A stretch of DNA of 64,000 nt from Roseivivax isoporae LMG 25204 (GTDB taxonomy: Bacteria; Pseudomonadota; Alphaproteobacteria; Rhodobacterales; Rhodobacteraceae): NCBI RefSeq assembly GCF_000521865.1, contig NZ_JAME01000004.1:124001-188000 (forward strand). Reading direction: 5' to 3'. Position 1 is the first letter of the stretch. Each line of letters opens with the position of its first letter. The notes beneath the pieces were generated by a model. The model searched no databases. It saw nothing but the letters and a program-made list of their open reading frames with translations, and was not told the origin of the DNA. The position numbers and the translations under genes are program-made. Shown one piece after another: positions 27,171 through 35,321 of the stretch.

Positions 27171-29339
27171 TCAGAACGACCGGGTGATCCCTAGGCTGAC
27201 CACGCGGCCCTCGCCCTGCCAGCACGAGGAGACGCCGAACGAGGTCTGGCAGCTCGCGGTGTAGCGCTCGTCGGCAAGGTTGGTGACGTTCAGGTCGGCG
27301 GTCCAGTTCTCCGCGAAGTCCCATGTCGCCCCGGCGTCGAAGAGCCACGCGCCGTCCACCGACAGCGTGTTGGCGTTGTCCGCCCAGCTGTCCCCGCGGT
27401 AGCGCGCGCCGAGCCGCAGCTCGAGCTCGGGCAGGGCGAGCGGCGTGTAGGCGAGCTGCAGCGACCCGAACTCCTCGATCACCGATTGCGGCGTCTTGCC
27501 CTCGATTGTGGTGTCGGGAGAATAGTCGTCGATCGTGACGTCGAGGTCGGTATAGGCCGCGCGCAGCCGGAACGCCTCGGAAAGCGCCACGTCCGCCTCG
27601 ATCTCGAACCCGCGCGAGCTGACCTCGCCCAGGGTGCGGGCGTCGATCGTGCCGTTCGCGACCAGCGACTGCGACACGTTCTCGCGCTGGATGTCGAACA
27701 GCGCGAAGGTGACCAGCGACGACGGGTTCGGCTGCCATTTCACGCCCAGCTCCACCTGCCGGCCGGTTTCGGGATCGGCGTCCTCGGAATTGGCGGAGAA
27801 CGCGTCGAGCACCTGCGGATTGAAATATGTGCCGACCGTCGCGTAGGGCGTGACGCTGCCGAATTCCCGCGCGAGCGCGAGTCGCCACGTGAACGCGTCG
27901 TCCACGCGGTCGAGGTCGCTGTCGGCCGGCCCCTGGTCGTCGAAGGAGGACCAGACCCGGTCGTACCGACCGTTCACGGTGGCGATCCAGCCGTCGCCCC
28001 AGCGCAGCTGGTCCTGCACGTAGAGGCCGATCTGGTCCTGCACCCGCACGCCGTCGATATAGGTGTTGTTCGTTGCCGGCAGGTCGATGTCGCGGTCCGG
28101 ATCCGTGGGGTCGATCGGCGGCAGCGGGTTGGCCGCGTCGAAATAGCTCGACTGCTCCTCGTCGAGCCGGTAGCGGCGCGCGTCGAGACCGACCAGCAGG
28201 TCGTGACTGACGCCGGCGGTGGCCACCTCGCGGGTGAAGCGCAGGTCGTTCTGGGCGATCGTGGCGTAGCTGTCGTGGTGAAACAGGACCGGGCTCAGGC
28301 CGTCGCCGGGCTGCGGCACCTGTCCGCTCTCGTAGCCGTTGGGATACTGGTAGAGTTCCTCGATGTCGGCGTAGCCGAGGCGGAACGTGTCGGTCATCTC
28401 CCAGCCGGCGACATCCCGGCGATAGATGCCGGTGGCGATGAGCTGCTCGCGGTCGTATTCGTCGGAGTCCGGGTTGCCCGCGTTGAAGTAGTCGTCGAAC
28501 CTGCCGAACGGGGCGTCGCGCTCGGTGCCGTAATACGGCAGGAACTGCCCGCCCACGTGGTCCTCGTCCATGTCCGTATAGGACAGGTGGAAGGTCAGAC
28601 GGCTGCCGTCGGCGAAGGCGCGGGTCGCGCCGCCGTAGACCACGCCTTCGAGGCCCGGATCGAACATCCCGTGTCCGTCCTGGCGCTGCAGCTTGCCGCC
28701 GATGCGGTAGGACAGGTCGCTGCCCACGAGAACCGCCGCCTCGCCCTGGACCCAGGCGCGGCCCTCGCTGTCGGCGCCGAAGCTCAGCGAGCGGCCCTCG
28801 GTCCCGTCGGGCAGTTTCGAGACGTAGTTGACGACGCCGCCCGGGCTCGATGCGCCGTAGAGCATCGAGGAGGGGCCCTTCAGAACCTCGACCCGGTCGA
28901 GCAGGAACGGATCGACGTAGAACGTGCCGAAGCCATAGGAGAACAGCGACAGGCCGTCCATGAAGGCGCCGGTGTCGAAGGCGTTGAACCCGCGGACGTA
29001 GAACCAGTTCGTGTCGCTGTCGTAGCCGTAGAGCTGCGACTGCACCCCGGCCACGTCGCGCAGCACCTGGTCGACCTTGCGCGGCGTCTCGCGGTCGAAG
29101 GTCTCGCGTCCGACCACGCTGACCGATTGCGGCACCTCGGTGATCCCGGTCGCGGTCTTCATGCCCGACAGCGTCTCGGGGTTGACCGCGTCGCCCACGG
29201 GCTCGGCGCCCTGCACCTCGAACGTGATCTGGCCCAGGTCGACCGACCCGTCCTGTGCGGCAACCGGCGCGGCGATGCCGCCGGCGAGGATGGTGGTCGC
29301 GGCAAGCGTCGCCCGTGTGACCCCGCTCCGTTTCGTCAT
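27171..29339 (-). CDS. TonB-dependent siderophore receptor
   Basis: A 722-residue outer-membrane receptor. After a signal peptide (to about residue 28, ending APVAAQD), the plug domain shows TGITEVPQSVSVVGRE, FYVRGFNAFDTGAFMDGL and VEVLKGPSSMLYG, and a 22-strand barrel ends in the canonical aromatic SLGITRSF. The short VDLGQITFEV stretch after the signal may serve as TonB box. The plug sequence is of the FhuA/FoxA/FpvA ferric siderophore class. The start at 29339 follows AGGGGA by six bases. It lies downstream of an AraC-type regulator, with a hairpin in the 71-base gap, and it supplies substrate to the nearby ABC importer. Confidence 0.92.
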   Translation of the reverse strand: MTKRSGVTRATLAATTILAGGIAAPVAAQDGSVDLGQITFEVQGAEPVGDAVNPETLSGMKTATGITEVPQSVSVVGRETFDRETPRKVDQVLRDVAGVQSQLYGYDSDTNWFYVRGFNAFDTGAFMDGLSLFSYGFGTFYVDPFLLDRVEVLKGPSSMLYGASSPGGVVNYVSKLPDGTEGRSLSFGADSEGRAWVQGEAAVLVGSDLSYRIGGKLQRQDGHGMFDPGLEGVVYGGATRAFADGSRLTFHLSYTDMDEDHVGGQFLPYYGTERDAPFGRFDDYFNAGNPDSDEYDREQLIATGIYRRDVAGWEMTDTFRLGYADIEELYQYPNGYESGQVPQPGDGLSPVLFHHDSYATIAQNDLRFTREVATAGVSHDLLVGLDARRYRLDEEQSSYFDAANPLPPIDPTDPDRDIDLPATNNTYIDGVRVQDQIGLYVQDQLRWGDGWIATVNGRYDRVWSSFDDQGPADSDLDRVDDAFTWRLALAREFGSVTPYATVGTYFNPQVLDAFSANSEDADPETGRQVELGVKWQPNPSSLVTFALFDIQRENVSQSLVANGTIDARTLGEVSSRGFEIEADVALSEAFRLRAAYTDLDVTIDDYSPDTTIEGKTPQSVIEEFGSLQLAYTPLALPELELRLGARYRGDSWADNANTLSVDGAWLFDAGATWDFAENWTADLNVTNLADERYTASCQTSFGVSSCWQGEGRVVSLGITRSF

Positions 29340-29366
29340 GATGGTTCCCCTCGACATGTCCGGACC

Positions 29367-29390
29367 CCGCGCGCGCCCGGGGGCGCGCGG
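29367..29390 (-). terminator. Hairpin between the AraC-family gene and the receptor gene
   Basis: CCGCGCGC pairs with GCGCGCGG, and two further pairs close the loop, giving a very stable 24-base hairpin just upstream of the receptor start and 20 bases after the regulator stop. It may end or attenuate the regulator transcript, in which case the receptor would need its own promoter or antitermination. Confidence 0.45.
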
Positions 29391-29410
29391 TGCCGATCGT
29401 TTCCCGCCAG

Positions 29411-30349
29411 CTACCGAAGCGCGGCGGGCCTGTCTTGACTGAAACTGTCGGGAATTGTGCGATCCTGCTCCGAACTCCCCCGCAGGGCGCGGCGCCAGGC
29501 GCCGGGGGTCATGCCGGTGCGTGCCGCGAAGGCGCGGGTCAGGTGCGCCTGGTCGGCGAAGCCGACATCGGCGGCAATGTCGGCGATGCTGCGGTCGCCG
29601 GCGCGCAGATGGGCCTGCGCGGCCTCGACCCGCAGGGCCTGCAGGGCGCGGTGCGGGCTTTCGCCCCGGCTCTCGCGGAAGGCGTGGGCAAAGCGGCTTT
29701 CCGACAGGCCGACGCTGTCGGCCATGTCCGACACGGTCAGGCGGCGTCCCATCTCGCGCCGCATCAGCGCCTCGACGGCGGCCAGCTGGTGGGGAGCGAG
29801 GCCGCCGCGGACCGGCGCGGGACGGGCGCTGCACCCCTCGGCCAGCACGCGGCCGGCAAGTGCGAGCCCGAGCCCGTCGCGCACGAGCGGCGAGGGTGCG
29901 TCCGACGCGATCTCGGCGGCCAGGAGCCGGGCGATCGCCGCGACCTCGGGCGCCTCGCGCAGGAAGACCGGGCGCGCGAGGACGTCGTCCGCCGCGATGC
30001 CCGCCGCGACGAGACGCCGGCGCAGGTGTTCGCCGTCGAAATGCAGGTCGAGATGGCAGAGCCCGCCGCACCGCGAGAACCGCGCTCGCACCGGGACCCC
30101 CGCCGGCACGTAGGCGACGCGCACGGGCTCCGCGCCCTCCGTCCCGTCGCAGGCGATGCGCAGCGGGCTTTCGCCCTCGTCGAGGACCACGACGAAACGC
30201 GGGTCGGGCGCGACATAGGCGCCGTGCCCGTCCTGCCCCACCTCGACGCGCCACAGGTCCGCGACCGCGCCCTCCCACGCGCCGTAGACCAGCGGCGCCG
30301 CCGGGCGGATGTCCGACAGGAAGGAGGTCACGGAGGGACGGAAGCTCAT
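29411..30349 (-). CDS. AraC-family transcriptional regulator of siderophore uptake
   Basis: A 312-residue regulator. The N-terminal 190 residues form a ligand domain with a single cysteine pair region (SRCGGLCHLDLHF), and the last 110 residues hold two helix-turn-helix units (LTVSDMADSVGLSESRFAHAF-type first unit; SIADIAADVGFADQAHLTRAF-type second unit). Regulators beside siderophore receptors, such as PchR and AlcR, activate uptake genes when the ferric siderophore is in the cell; that role is inferred here. It is transcribed toward the receptor and is divergent from the tonB operon, and a shared ten-base element lies before both targets. Confidence 0.88.
   Translation of the reverse strand: MSFRPSVTSFLSDIRPAAPLVYGAWEGAVADLWRVEVGQDGHGAYVAPDPRFVVVLDEGESPLRIACDGTEGAEPVRVAYVPAGVPVRARFSRCGGLCHLDLHFDGEHLRRRLVAAGIAADDVLARPVFLREAPEVAAIARLLAAEIASDAPSPLVRDGLGLALAGRVLAEGCSARPAPVRGGLAPHQLAAVEALMRREMGRRLTVSDMADSVGLSESRFAHAFRESRGESPHRALQALRVEAAQAHLRAGDRSIADIAADVGFADQAHLTRAFAARTGMTPGAWRRALRGSSEQDRTIPDSFSQDRPAALR
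29442..29451 (-). promoter_or_regulatory. CCGACAGTTT element before the siderophore receptor
   Basis: Read toward the receptor gene, the element CCGACAGTTT lies about 103 bases before its start, inside the last codons of the AraC-family gene. The identical word in the same relative orientation precedes the tonB operon at 30422. The longer alignment (AAT-TCCCGACAGTTTCA versus AATCTCCGACAGTTTTCA) supports a shared binding site, most simply for the AraC-family protein. Confidence 0.45.
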
Positions 30350-30421
30350 GAAGGCGGAAATCCTGATCGATCACGTCGGAAAAGGTATCCCAGACCCCGG
30401 GGCCGGGATCAACGCGAATCT

Positions 30422-30431
30422 CCGACAGTTT
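30422..30431 (+). promoter_or_regulatory. CCGACAGTTT element before the exbB-exbD-tonB operon
   Basis: The second copy of the ten-base word, 124 bases before the first gene of the tonB operon and 73 bases from the AraC-family start. Its direction relative to the gene is the same as at the receptor. It lies in the 205-base divergent region that must hold both promoters. Confidence 0.45.
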
Positions 30432-30554
30432 TCATCAGCTATTGCCCTCGGCCCGGATTCGTGGTGGGACTTGCCCGAAACGCATGCGCCAGCCAACGCC
30501 GGAGCGTCAGCCACGCATGTCCGGCATCGCGAGACGCACCTACGAGGAACGGAC

Positions 30555-30986
30555 ATGACCCGAACGATTGCACTGGCCTCGGCGGCACTTGTCGCCGCGT
30601 GGGCCGCAGGCCCCGCCGCCGCGCAGGAGGAGCTCGGACCCCGCCTGTCGATCGAACTCAACGCCGCCGAGACCGACGCCGGCAGCTGCAAGCTGTCCTT
30701 CGTGGTGATGAACGGGCACCCCACCGCAATCGACCGGGCGGTGTTCGAGACTGTCCTCTTCGATGCCGAGGGGCAGGTCGACCGACTGACGCTGTTCGAT
30801 TTCGGCGCGCTGCCGGCTGGGCGCACCCGCGTGCGGCAGTTCGTGATCCCCGAGACCGGCTGCGACGGGCTGGGGCGCGTGCTGTTCAACGGGGCCGAGA
30901 CCTGCGAGGCGGGCGATCTCGGCGCTGGAGCCTGCGAGGCGGATCTGCGGCTCGAGACCCGGACCGGGATCGAGGTGTCGGGATGA
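30555..30986 (+). CDS. Small secreted protein of unknown function leading the tonB operon
   Basis: A 143-residue protein with a clear signal peptide (residues 1-24, ending AAAQE) and four cysteines in the mature part: GSCKLSF, ETGCDG, ETCEAG and GACEAD, enough for two disulfides. The rest is predicted beta-rich. A GAGGAAC site precedes the ATG, and the stop overlaps exbB by ATGA. I do not recognise a characterised function. Its position as first gene of an exbB-exbD-tonB operon suggests a periplasmic role in iron-siderophore transport, such as helping the TonB complex, but this is inference. Confidence 0.75.
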   Translation: MTRTIALASAALVAAWAAGPAAAQEELGPRLSIELNAAETDAGSCKLSFVVMNGHPTAIDRAVFETVLFDAEGQVDRLTLFDFGALPAGRTRVRQFVIPETGCDGLGRVLFNGAETCEAGDLGAGACEADLRLETRTGIEVSG

Positions 30987-31648
30987 CCGCGCTCAGAGAT
31001 GCCCTCGCGCGGATCGCCGAGCTTGGCGGCCCGGTGGTCCTTGTCCTGATCGCGGTGTCGGTGCTGACGCTGGCGGTCGTGCTCTACAAGCTGTGGCAGT
31101 TCGGGCGCGCGGGCGTCGGGCGCCACCGGGCGTTGTCCGAGGCGGTCGCGGCATGGGATCGCGGCGACCGCGCGGCGGCGCGCGCGGCGCTCGGGCGCTC
31201 GCGCAGCTATCTCGCGCCGGTCGTCGACATGGCGCTCGACATGGCCCGGCAGGGCGGCCGCGATGCCGCGGGCCGCCTCGAGGCCGAGGCCGAGGCGCGC
31301 TTCGCCCGGCTCGAACGGGGCTTCCGCTTCCTCGATTCGGTCGCGCAGCTGGCGCCGCTCCTCGGCCTGTTCGGTACCGTGCTCGGGATGATCGAGGCGT
31401 TCCGCGCGCTGCAGGATGCCGGCGCGCAGGTGGACCCGTCGATCCTTGCCGGGGGTATCTGGGTGGCGCTCCTGACCACCGCGGTGGGTCTCGTCGTGGC
31501 GATGCCGACCGCGCTCGCCCTCAGCTGGTTCGAGGGACGGATGGACGCCGAGCGGGTGACCGCGTCGCGGGCGCTCAACACGATCCTCGCGCCGCGGGGT
31601 GCACGCGCGCAGGCGCCCGAGGCGGATCTCGCGCCGGCCCATGCGTAG
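30983..31648 (+). CDS. exbB: Proton channel subunit ExbB (MotA/TolQ/ExbB family)
   Basis: A 221-residue protein with three hydrophobic helices: residues about 15-37 (VVLVLIAVSVLTLAVVLYKL), 115-140 and 150-180. The conserved family segment LAPLLGLFGTVLGMIEAF and the later GGIWVALLTTAVGLVVAMP carry the small and threonine residues lining the proton path. It energises TonB with ExbD. The starts and stops overlap both neighbours. The upstream secreted gene and two following exbD copies define a five-gene energy-transducing operon. Confidence 0.9.
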   Translation: MTALRDALARIAELGGPVVLVLIAVSVLTLAVVLYKLWQFGRAGVGRHRALSEAVAAWDRGDRAAARAALGRSRSYLAPVVDMALDMARQGGRDAAGRLEAEAEARFARLERGFRFLDSVAQLAPLLGLFGTVLGMIEAFRALQDAGAQVDPSILAGGIWVALLTTAVGLVVAMPTALALSWFEGRMDAERVTASRALNTILAPRGARAQAPEADLAPAHA

Positions 31649-32030
31649 GGCGCGCACCCGCAGGCGGTTGTCGATGACGTCGCTCATCGACGTGATCTTC
31701 CTGCTCCTGCTGTTCTTCATGCTGACCTCGACCTTCTCCAAGTTCTCCGAGGTGGAGCTGACCGCCGCCGCGCGCGCCTCCGCCGGGTCCTCGGACGCGC
31801 CGCCGCTTTTCCTGCAGCTTGGCGCCGAGGACGTGCGGCTGAACGGGCGCGACGTCGCCTTCGACACGCTGCCGGACACGCTCGGCTCCGAGGTGGACCC
31901 GGACGCCGCGGGGCCGCGCGTCCTGCTCATCGCGCTCCGCGACGGCGTGAGCGCGCAGCGGCTGACCGACCTCCTCGTGCAGCTTCGCGGAGTCGCGGGG
32001 CTGACACCGACCGTGGTGGGGGCGTCATGA
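31641..32030 (+). CDS. exbD: ExbD-family protein, first copy
   Basis: A 129-residue protein with a basic N-terminus and a single helix beginning MTSLIDVIFLLLLFFMLTST; the aspartate in LID is the essential proton-carrying residue of ExbD/TolR. The periplasmic domain follows. It starts eight bases inside exbB. A later ATG at the helix itself would remove the cytoplasmic tail, so 31641 is preferred. Confidence 0.87.
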   Translation: MRRARTRRRLSMTSLIDVIFLLLLFFMLTSTFSKFSEVELTAAARASAGSSDAPPLFLQLGAEDVRLNGRDVAFDTLPDTLGSEVDPDAAGPRVLLIALRDGVSAQRLTDLLVQLRGVAGLTPTVVGAS

Positions 32031-32428
32031 GGAAGAACACCCGCCGCACCGGGCGCGAGCCGACCATCGCGCTCATCAACATCGTCTTCCTGATGCTGGT
32101 CTTCTTCATGGTTGCGGGCACGCTGGCGCAGCCGCTCGACGGCGATCTGAATCTCGTGCGGACCGAGGACCTCGAGGGGCGCGCGCCGCCCGACGCGCTG
32201 GTGGTCCATCCCGATGGCCGGCTCAGCTATCGCGGCGCGGACGTGGCGACCCCGGCCGACTATCTCGCGCTCGCCACGCCCGAGACGCCCGCGGGTGCCG
32301 ACGGGCCGACGCTCCGGATCGTGCCCGACCGCGATCTCGACGCGACGGAACTGGTCTCTGTCGCCGGGGCGCTGCGGGCCGCGGGCGCCGCGCGGGTGCT
32401 GGTCGTGACGGAACGGGGGCTCGACTGA
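32027..32428 (+). CDS. exbD: ExbD-family protein, second copy
   Basis: A 133-residue second ExbD/TolR homologue, with the helix starting PTIALINIVFLMLVFFMVAG. In the position of the usual LID aspartate it has an asparagine (ALINIVF), so it may lack the protonatable residue and serve a structural part beside the first copy. It overlaps the first exbD by ATGA and tonB by TGATG. Paired exbD genes occur in several alphaproteobacterial TonB operons. Confidence 0.82.
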   Translation: MRKNTRRTGREPTIALINIVFLMLVFFMVAGTLAQPLDGDLNLVRTEDLEGRAPPDALVVHPDGRLSYRGADVATPADYLALATPETPAGADGPTLRIVPDRDLDATELVSVAGALRAAGAARVLVVTERGLD

Positions 32429-33432
32429 TGCGCTCGGTGGTCTCCTCGAAAGGCGTGAAGATCGCGGCGCTGGTCGCGGCGGGCGCCGTCCATGCCGGCC
32501 TCGCCTGGGCGCTCTGGGCCGAGGAAGAACCGCAAGTCGCGGGCGGGCAGGGCGGTGCCGTCGCCGAACTCGGCAGTTTCGCCGACATGGTCGCAGGCAC
32601 GATGTCGGCCGAAAGCGCGACCGACACCGCGGAGCCCGTGGAGCCGACGCCGGAAACCGCGCAGCCGGTGACGCCCGAGGCCGCCGAGCCCGCCGAGGCG
32701 CAGCCGACCGAGGACGCCGCACCGGCGGCCGAAGCGCAGCCGGCCGCGCCCGAGGCGGCGGCGCGCGCGGAACCCGACGCGCTGGCGGCGCTTCTGCCCG
32801 AGCGCGCGGACGGCATCGCGCTGGAGACGCCCGAGGCGGCAGCGCCCCCGCCGCCCGACGCGCCGGCAGAGCCGGCGGAGCCCGAGGGGCAGGTGGAGGC
32901 GCCGGAGCCCGAAACCCTGACGGCCGAGGAGCCCGACAGCGCGGCACCGCCGCGCTCTGCCCGGCCCGCGCGCCGCAGCGCCGCGTTCGAGGAGGCGCAT
33001 CGCCCCGCGCCGCAGCCCCGGACCGAACCCGCCGAGGCACCCCGACGCCAGGCCGCGCCGCGCGGCAATGCCGACCAGAACGCGAGGGCGGGATCGGCGA
33101 CGGGCCAGAGGGGCGCGCAGTCGGTCCAGCAGGGCACGCGCGAGGGCACCGCGCGCGCCTCGGGCAATGCGGCGGCCAGCAATTACCCGGGGCTCGTGAT
33201 GCGCAAGCTCGCAAGCGTCGGCAAACCGCGCATGAACCGCACCGGCGCGACGCGCGTCAGCTTCAGCGTGTCGGGATCGGGCGGACTCGCGGCGGTCGGC
33301 GTGGCGCGCAGCTCGGGCTCGGGGGCGCTCGACCGGGCCGCGGTGCAGGTCGTGCAGCGCGCCGCCCCGTTCCCGCCGCCGCCCGCGGGCGCGCAGCGCA
33401 GCTTTGCCATCGAGATCGAGTTCCGGCGCTGA
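32428..33432 (+). CDS. tonB: TonB energy-transducing protein
   Basis: A 334-residue protein with an N-terminal signal-anchor helix (residues about 10-32). A long region rich in Pro, Glu and Ala (about 60-230) spans the periplasm, and the C-terminal TonB domain carries FSVSGSGGLAAVGVARSSGS and RAAPFPPPPAG. It couples the ExbBD proton motor to the siderophore receptor. It is the last gene of the operon; the stop lies 18 bases from a convergent stop, with only a short GC palindrome between them. Confidence 0.92.
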   Translation: MRSVVSSKGVKIAALVAAGAVHAGLAWALWAEEEPQVAGGQGGAVAELGSFADMVAGTMSAESATDTAEPVEPTPETAQPVTPEAAEPAEAQPTEDAAPAAEAQPAAPEAAARAEPDALAALLPERADGIALETPEAAAPPPPDAPAEPAEPEGQVEAPEPETLTAEEPDSAAPPRSARPARRSAAFEEAHRPAPQPRTEPAEAPRRQAAPRGNADQNARAGSATGQRGAQSVQQGTREGTARASGNAAASNYPGLVMRKLASVGKPRMNRTGATRVSFSVSGSGGLAAVGVARSSGSGALDRAAVQVVQRAAPFPPPPAGAQRSFAIEIEFRR

Positions 33433-33450
33433 GGGCGGGCGCCCGGCCGG

Positions 33451-33909
33451 TCAGTCGACCGGTTCGGGTGACCGCACGATGTCGGCGAGGAGGGCGAAGG
33501 CGGGAACCGCAACATCGGGATCGTTGCCTTCGCAGAGGATCCACAGATGTGCCGCGATTCCCGCGCGATCGCCGCGCAGGGCGGCGCGGAGCGCGTTCAT
33601 GAAGCTGCGTTCGTTCGCCGAGACGTAGCGTGCGCAATCCGGGCAGTTCGGGCAGTTGAAGCGGAAGGGCGAGCGGCGAACGCGGCGCAGCGTCTGGATC
33701 GCGTTCAGCGTGGCGAGCGCGAGGTGTGGGCCGTCGTCGGGCCCGCGCACGGACAGCGCGTGGCCGAAGGCCGCGATCCAGCCCTGCCGCTCGGGGTCGC
33801 AGAAGGTCTGGAAGAAATGGCGCGCGACGCGCAGCGCCTCGCGTTCCGCGGGGCTGTAGCCAAGGGTCGCGATCGGCGTGCCGCGGTCGCCGTTGTGCCG
33901 ATGTGTCAT
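33451..33909 (-). CDS. Conserved hypothetical protein with a CxxCxxC motif
   Basis: A 152-residue cytosolic protein of unknown function. It is largely helical, with a central [20 protein letters not shown] segment near residue 90 whose three closely spaced cysteines could bind a metal, and a further lone cysteine near 130 (LWILCEGND). The start at 33909 is preceded by GGAGGACC at good spacing; the frame is open further upstream without a ribosome site. It is divergent from the COG0523 gene, 162 bases from the Zur-type box. A link to zinc or iron handling is only suggested by these neighbours. Confidence 0.75.
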   Translation of the reverse strand: MTHRHNGDRGTPIATLGYSPAEREALRVARHFFQTFCDPERQGWIAAFGHALSVRGPDDGPHLALATLNAIQTLRRVRRSPFRFNCPNCPDCARYVSANERSFMNALRAALRGDRAGIAAHLWILCEGNDPDVAVPAFALLADIVRSPEPVD

Positions 33910-34071
33910 GCCTGGTCCTCCGGGTCGGGCGGGTTCCGCGGCTTGGCGCACCTGGCGGGGAACAAGTCCGACAAAAACTATCAGAAAACTTGGGGCGGGC
34001 AAGGTCCGCGTGGGAGGATTGCCGCCGAAGCGTTCGGCGGGGCTTGGCAGCATGCGTCGCTGCAGCTAAAC

Positions 34072-34084
34072 GTTATGATATAAC
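34072..34084. promoter_or_regulatory. Zur box before the COG0523 GTPase gene
   Basis: GTTATGATATAAC matches the core of the proteobacterial Zur consensus (GTTATANTATAAC) at 12 of 13 positions and is nearly palindromic. It lies 16 bases before the start of the GTPase gene, where a bound repressor would block transcription. It stands out as an AT-rich island in very GC-rich sequence. It also lies in the divergent region with the CxxCxxC gene. Confidence 0.75.
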
Positions 34085-34100
34085 ATATGTGAGGAAAGAC

Positions 34101-35321
34101 ATGACGCCTTCCGATCCCCGCCTTCCCGTCACGGTGCTGTCCGGTTTTCTCGGGGCGGGAAAGACCACGCTCCTGAACGACGTGCTCAACAACCGCGATG
34201 GCCGGCGGGTCGCCGTCATCGTGAACGACATGTCGGAGGTGAACATCGATGCCGACCTCGTGCGCGACGGGGGCGCCGGCCTCAGCCATACCGACGAACG
34301 GCTCGTGGAGATGACGAATGGCTGCATCTGCTGCACGTTGCGCGACGACCTGCTCGAAGAGGTGCGGCGGCTCGCGGCGGAAGGCCGGTTCGACTACCTC
34401 CTGATCGAATCGACCGGCGTGTCCGAACCGTTGCCGGTGGCCGCGACATTCGAGTTCCGCGACGCCCAGGGCCGCAGCCTGTCGGATGTCGCCCGGCTCG
34501 ACACGATGGTGACCGTGGTGGACGCGGTGAACCTGCTTCGGGACTATTCGAGCCACGATTTCCTGCGCGACCGGGGCGAGAGCCTGGGCGCGGACGACAC
34601 GCGCACGCTGGTAGACCTGCTGGTCGACCAGATCGAGTTCGCGGACGTGATCGTCCTGAACAAGGTGACGGAGGCGGGAGAGGACCGCCGCGACGCCGCG
34701 CGGCTCATCGTGACGGCGCTCAACCCCGATGCGCGGATCGTCGAGACGGATTTCGGGCGCGTCCCGCCCGGCAGCATCTTCGACACAAGGCTCTTCGATT
34801 TCGGGACCGCGCATGACCATCCGCTCTGGGCCAAGGAGCTCTACGGCTTCGCCGAGCACGTCCCGGAGACCGAGGAATACGGCGTGTCGTCCTTCGTCTA
34901 CCGCGCCCGGCGCCCGTTTCACCCGCAGCGCGTCCACGACGTCCTGAACGGACCCCTGCCGGGAGTGATCCGGGCCAAGGGGCATTTCTGGATCGCGACG
35001 CGGCCCGACTGGCTGGCCGAGTTCTCGCTCGCCGGCGCGCTCAGCACGGTCCGGCCCATGGGGCACTGGTGGGCGAGCGTCCCGCGCGAACGATGGCCGG
35101 ATCATCCGCAGGCGCGGGACTATATCGCGCGCCACTGGCAGGAGCCTTACGGCGACCGCAGGCAGGAACTCGTCTTCATCGGCGCGGGCATGGACCGGGC
35201 GGCGATCACCGCCGCGCTCGATGCCGCGCTCACCGGATCGGAGGCGTCCTTCGACCCGCGTGCATGCCCCGACCTCGCCGATCCGTTCCCGGCCTGGCGG
35301 CAGGCCCCCGAGGCCGCATGA
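34101..35321 (+). CDS. CobW/COG0523 GTPase, putative zinc metallochaperone
   Basis: A 406-residue G3E-family GTPase. Walker A is GFLGAGKTT (residues 15-23), the metal-binding motif C75-I-C77-C78 lies in NGCICCTLR, and the guanine-specificity motif VLNKV is near residue 185. The C-terminal CobW_C domain starts near 265 and contains H/W-rich stretches. Members under Zur control (YciC/ZigA/ZagA) deliver Zn to target enzymes during zinc starvation. The Zur box just upstream favours that role over the cobalamin-pathway CobW; no cob genes are present. A GAGGAAAG site precedes the ATG, and the stop overlaps the next gene by ATGA. Confidence 0.88.
   Translation: MTPSDPRLPVTVLSGFLGAGKTTLLNDVLNNRDGRRVAVIVNDMSEVNIDADLVRDGGAGLSHTDERLVEMTNGCICCTLRDDLLEEVRRLAAEGRFDYLLIESTGVSEPLPVAATFEFRDAQGRSLSDVARLDTMVTVVDAVNLLRDYSSHDFLRDRGESLGADDTRTLVDLLVDQIEFADVIVLNKVTEAGEDRRDAARLIVTALNPDARIVETDFGRVPPGSIFDTRLFDFGTAHDHPLWAKELYGFAEHVPETEEYGVSSFVYRARRPFHPQRVHDVLNGPLPGVIRAKGHFWIATRPDWLAEFSLAGALSTVRPMGHWWASVPRERWPDHPQARDYIARHWQEPYGDRRQELVFIGAGMDRAAITAALDAALTGSEASFDPRACPDLADPFPAWRQAPEAA

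Noticed and set aside
33433-33450. GC palindrome between tonB and the convergent hypothetical gene as terminator
   Set aside because: CGGGCGCCCG has no loop and no T-run; too weak to call.
34101-35321. Cobalamin biosynthesis protein CobW
   Set aside because: No cob gene is present and a Zur box precedes the gene, so the zinc-related COG0523 subgroup is more likely.
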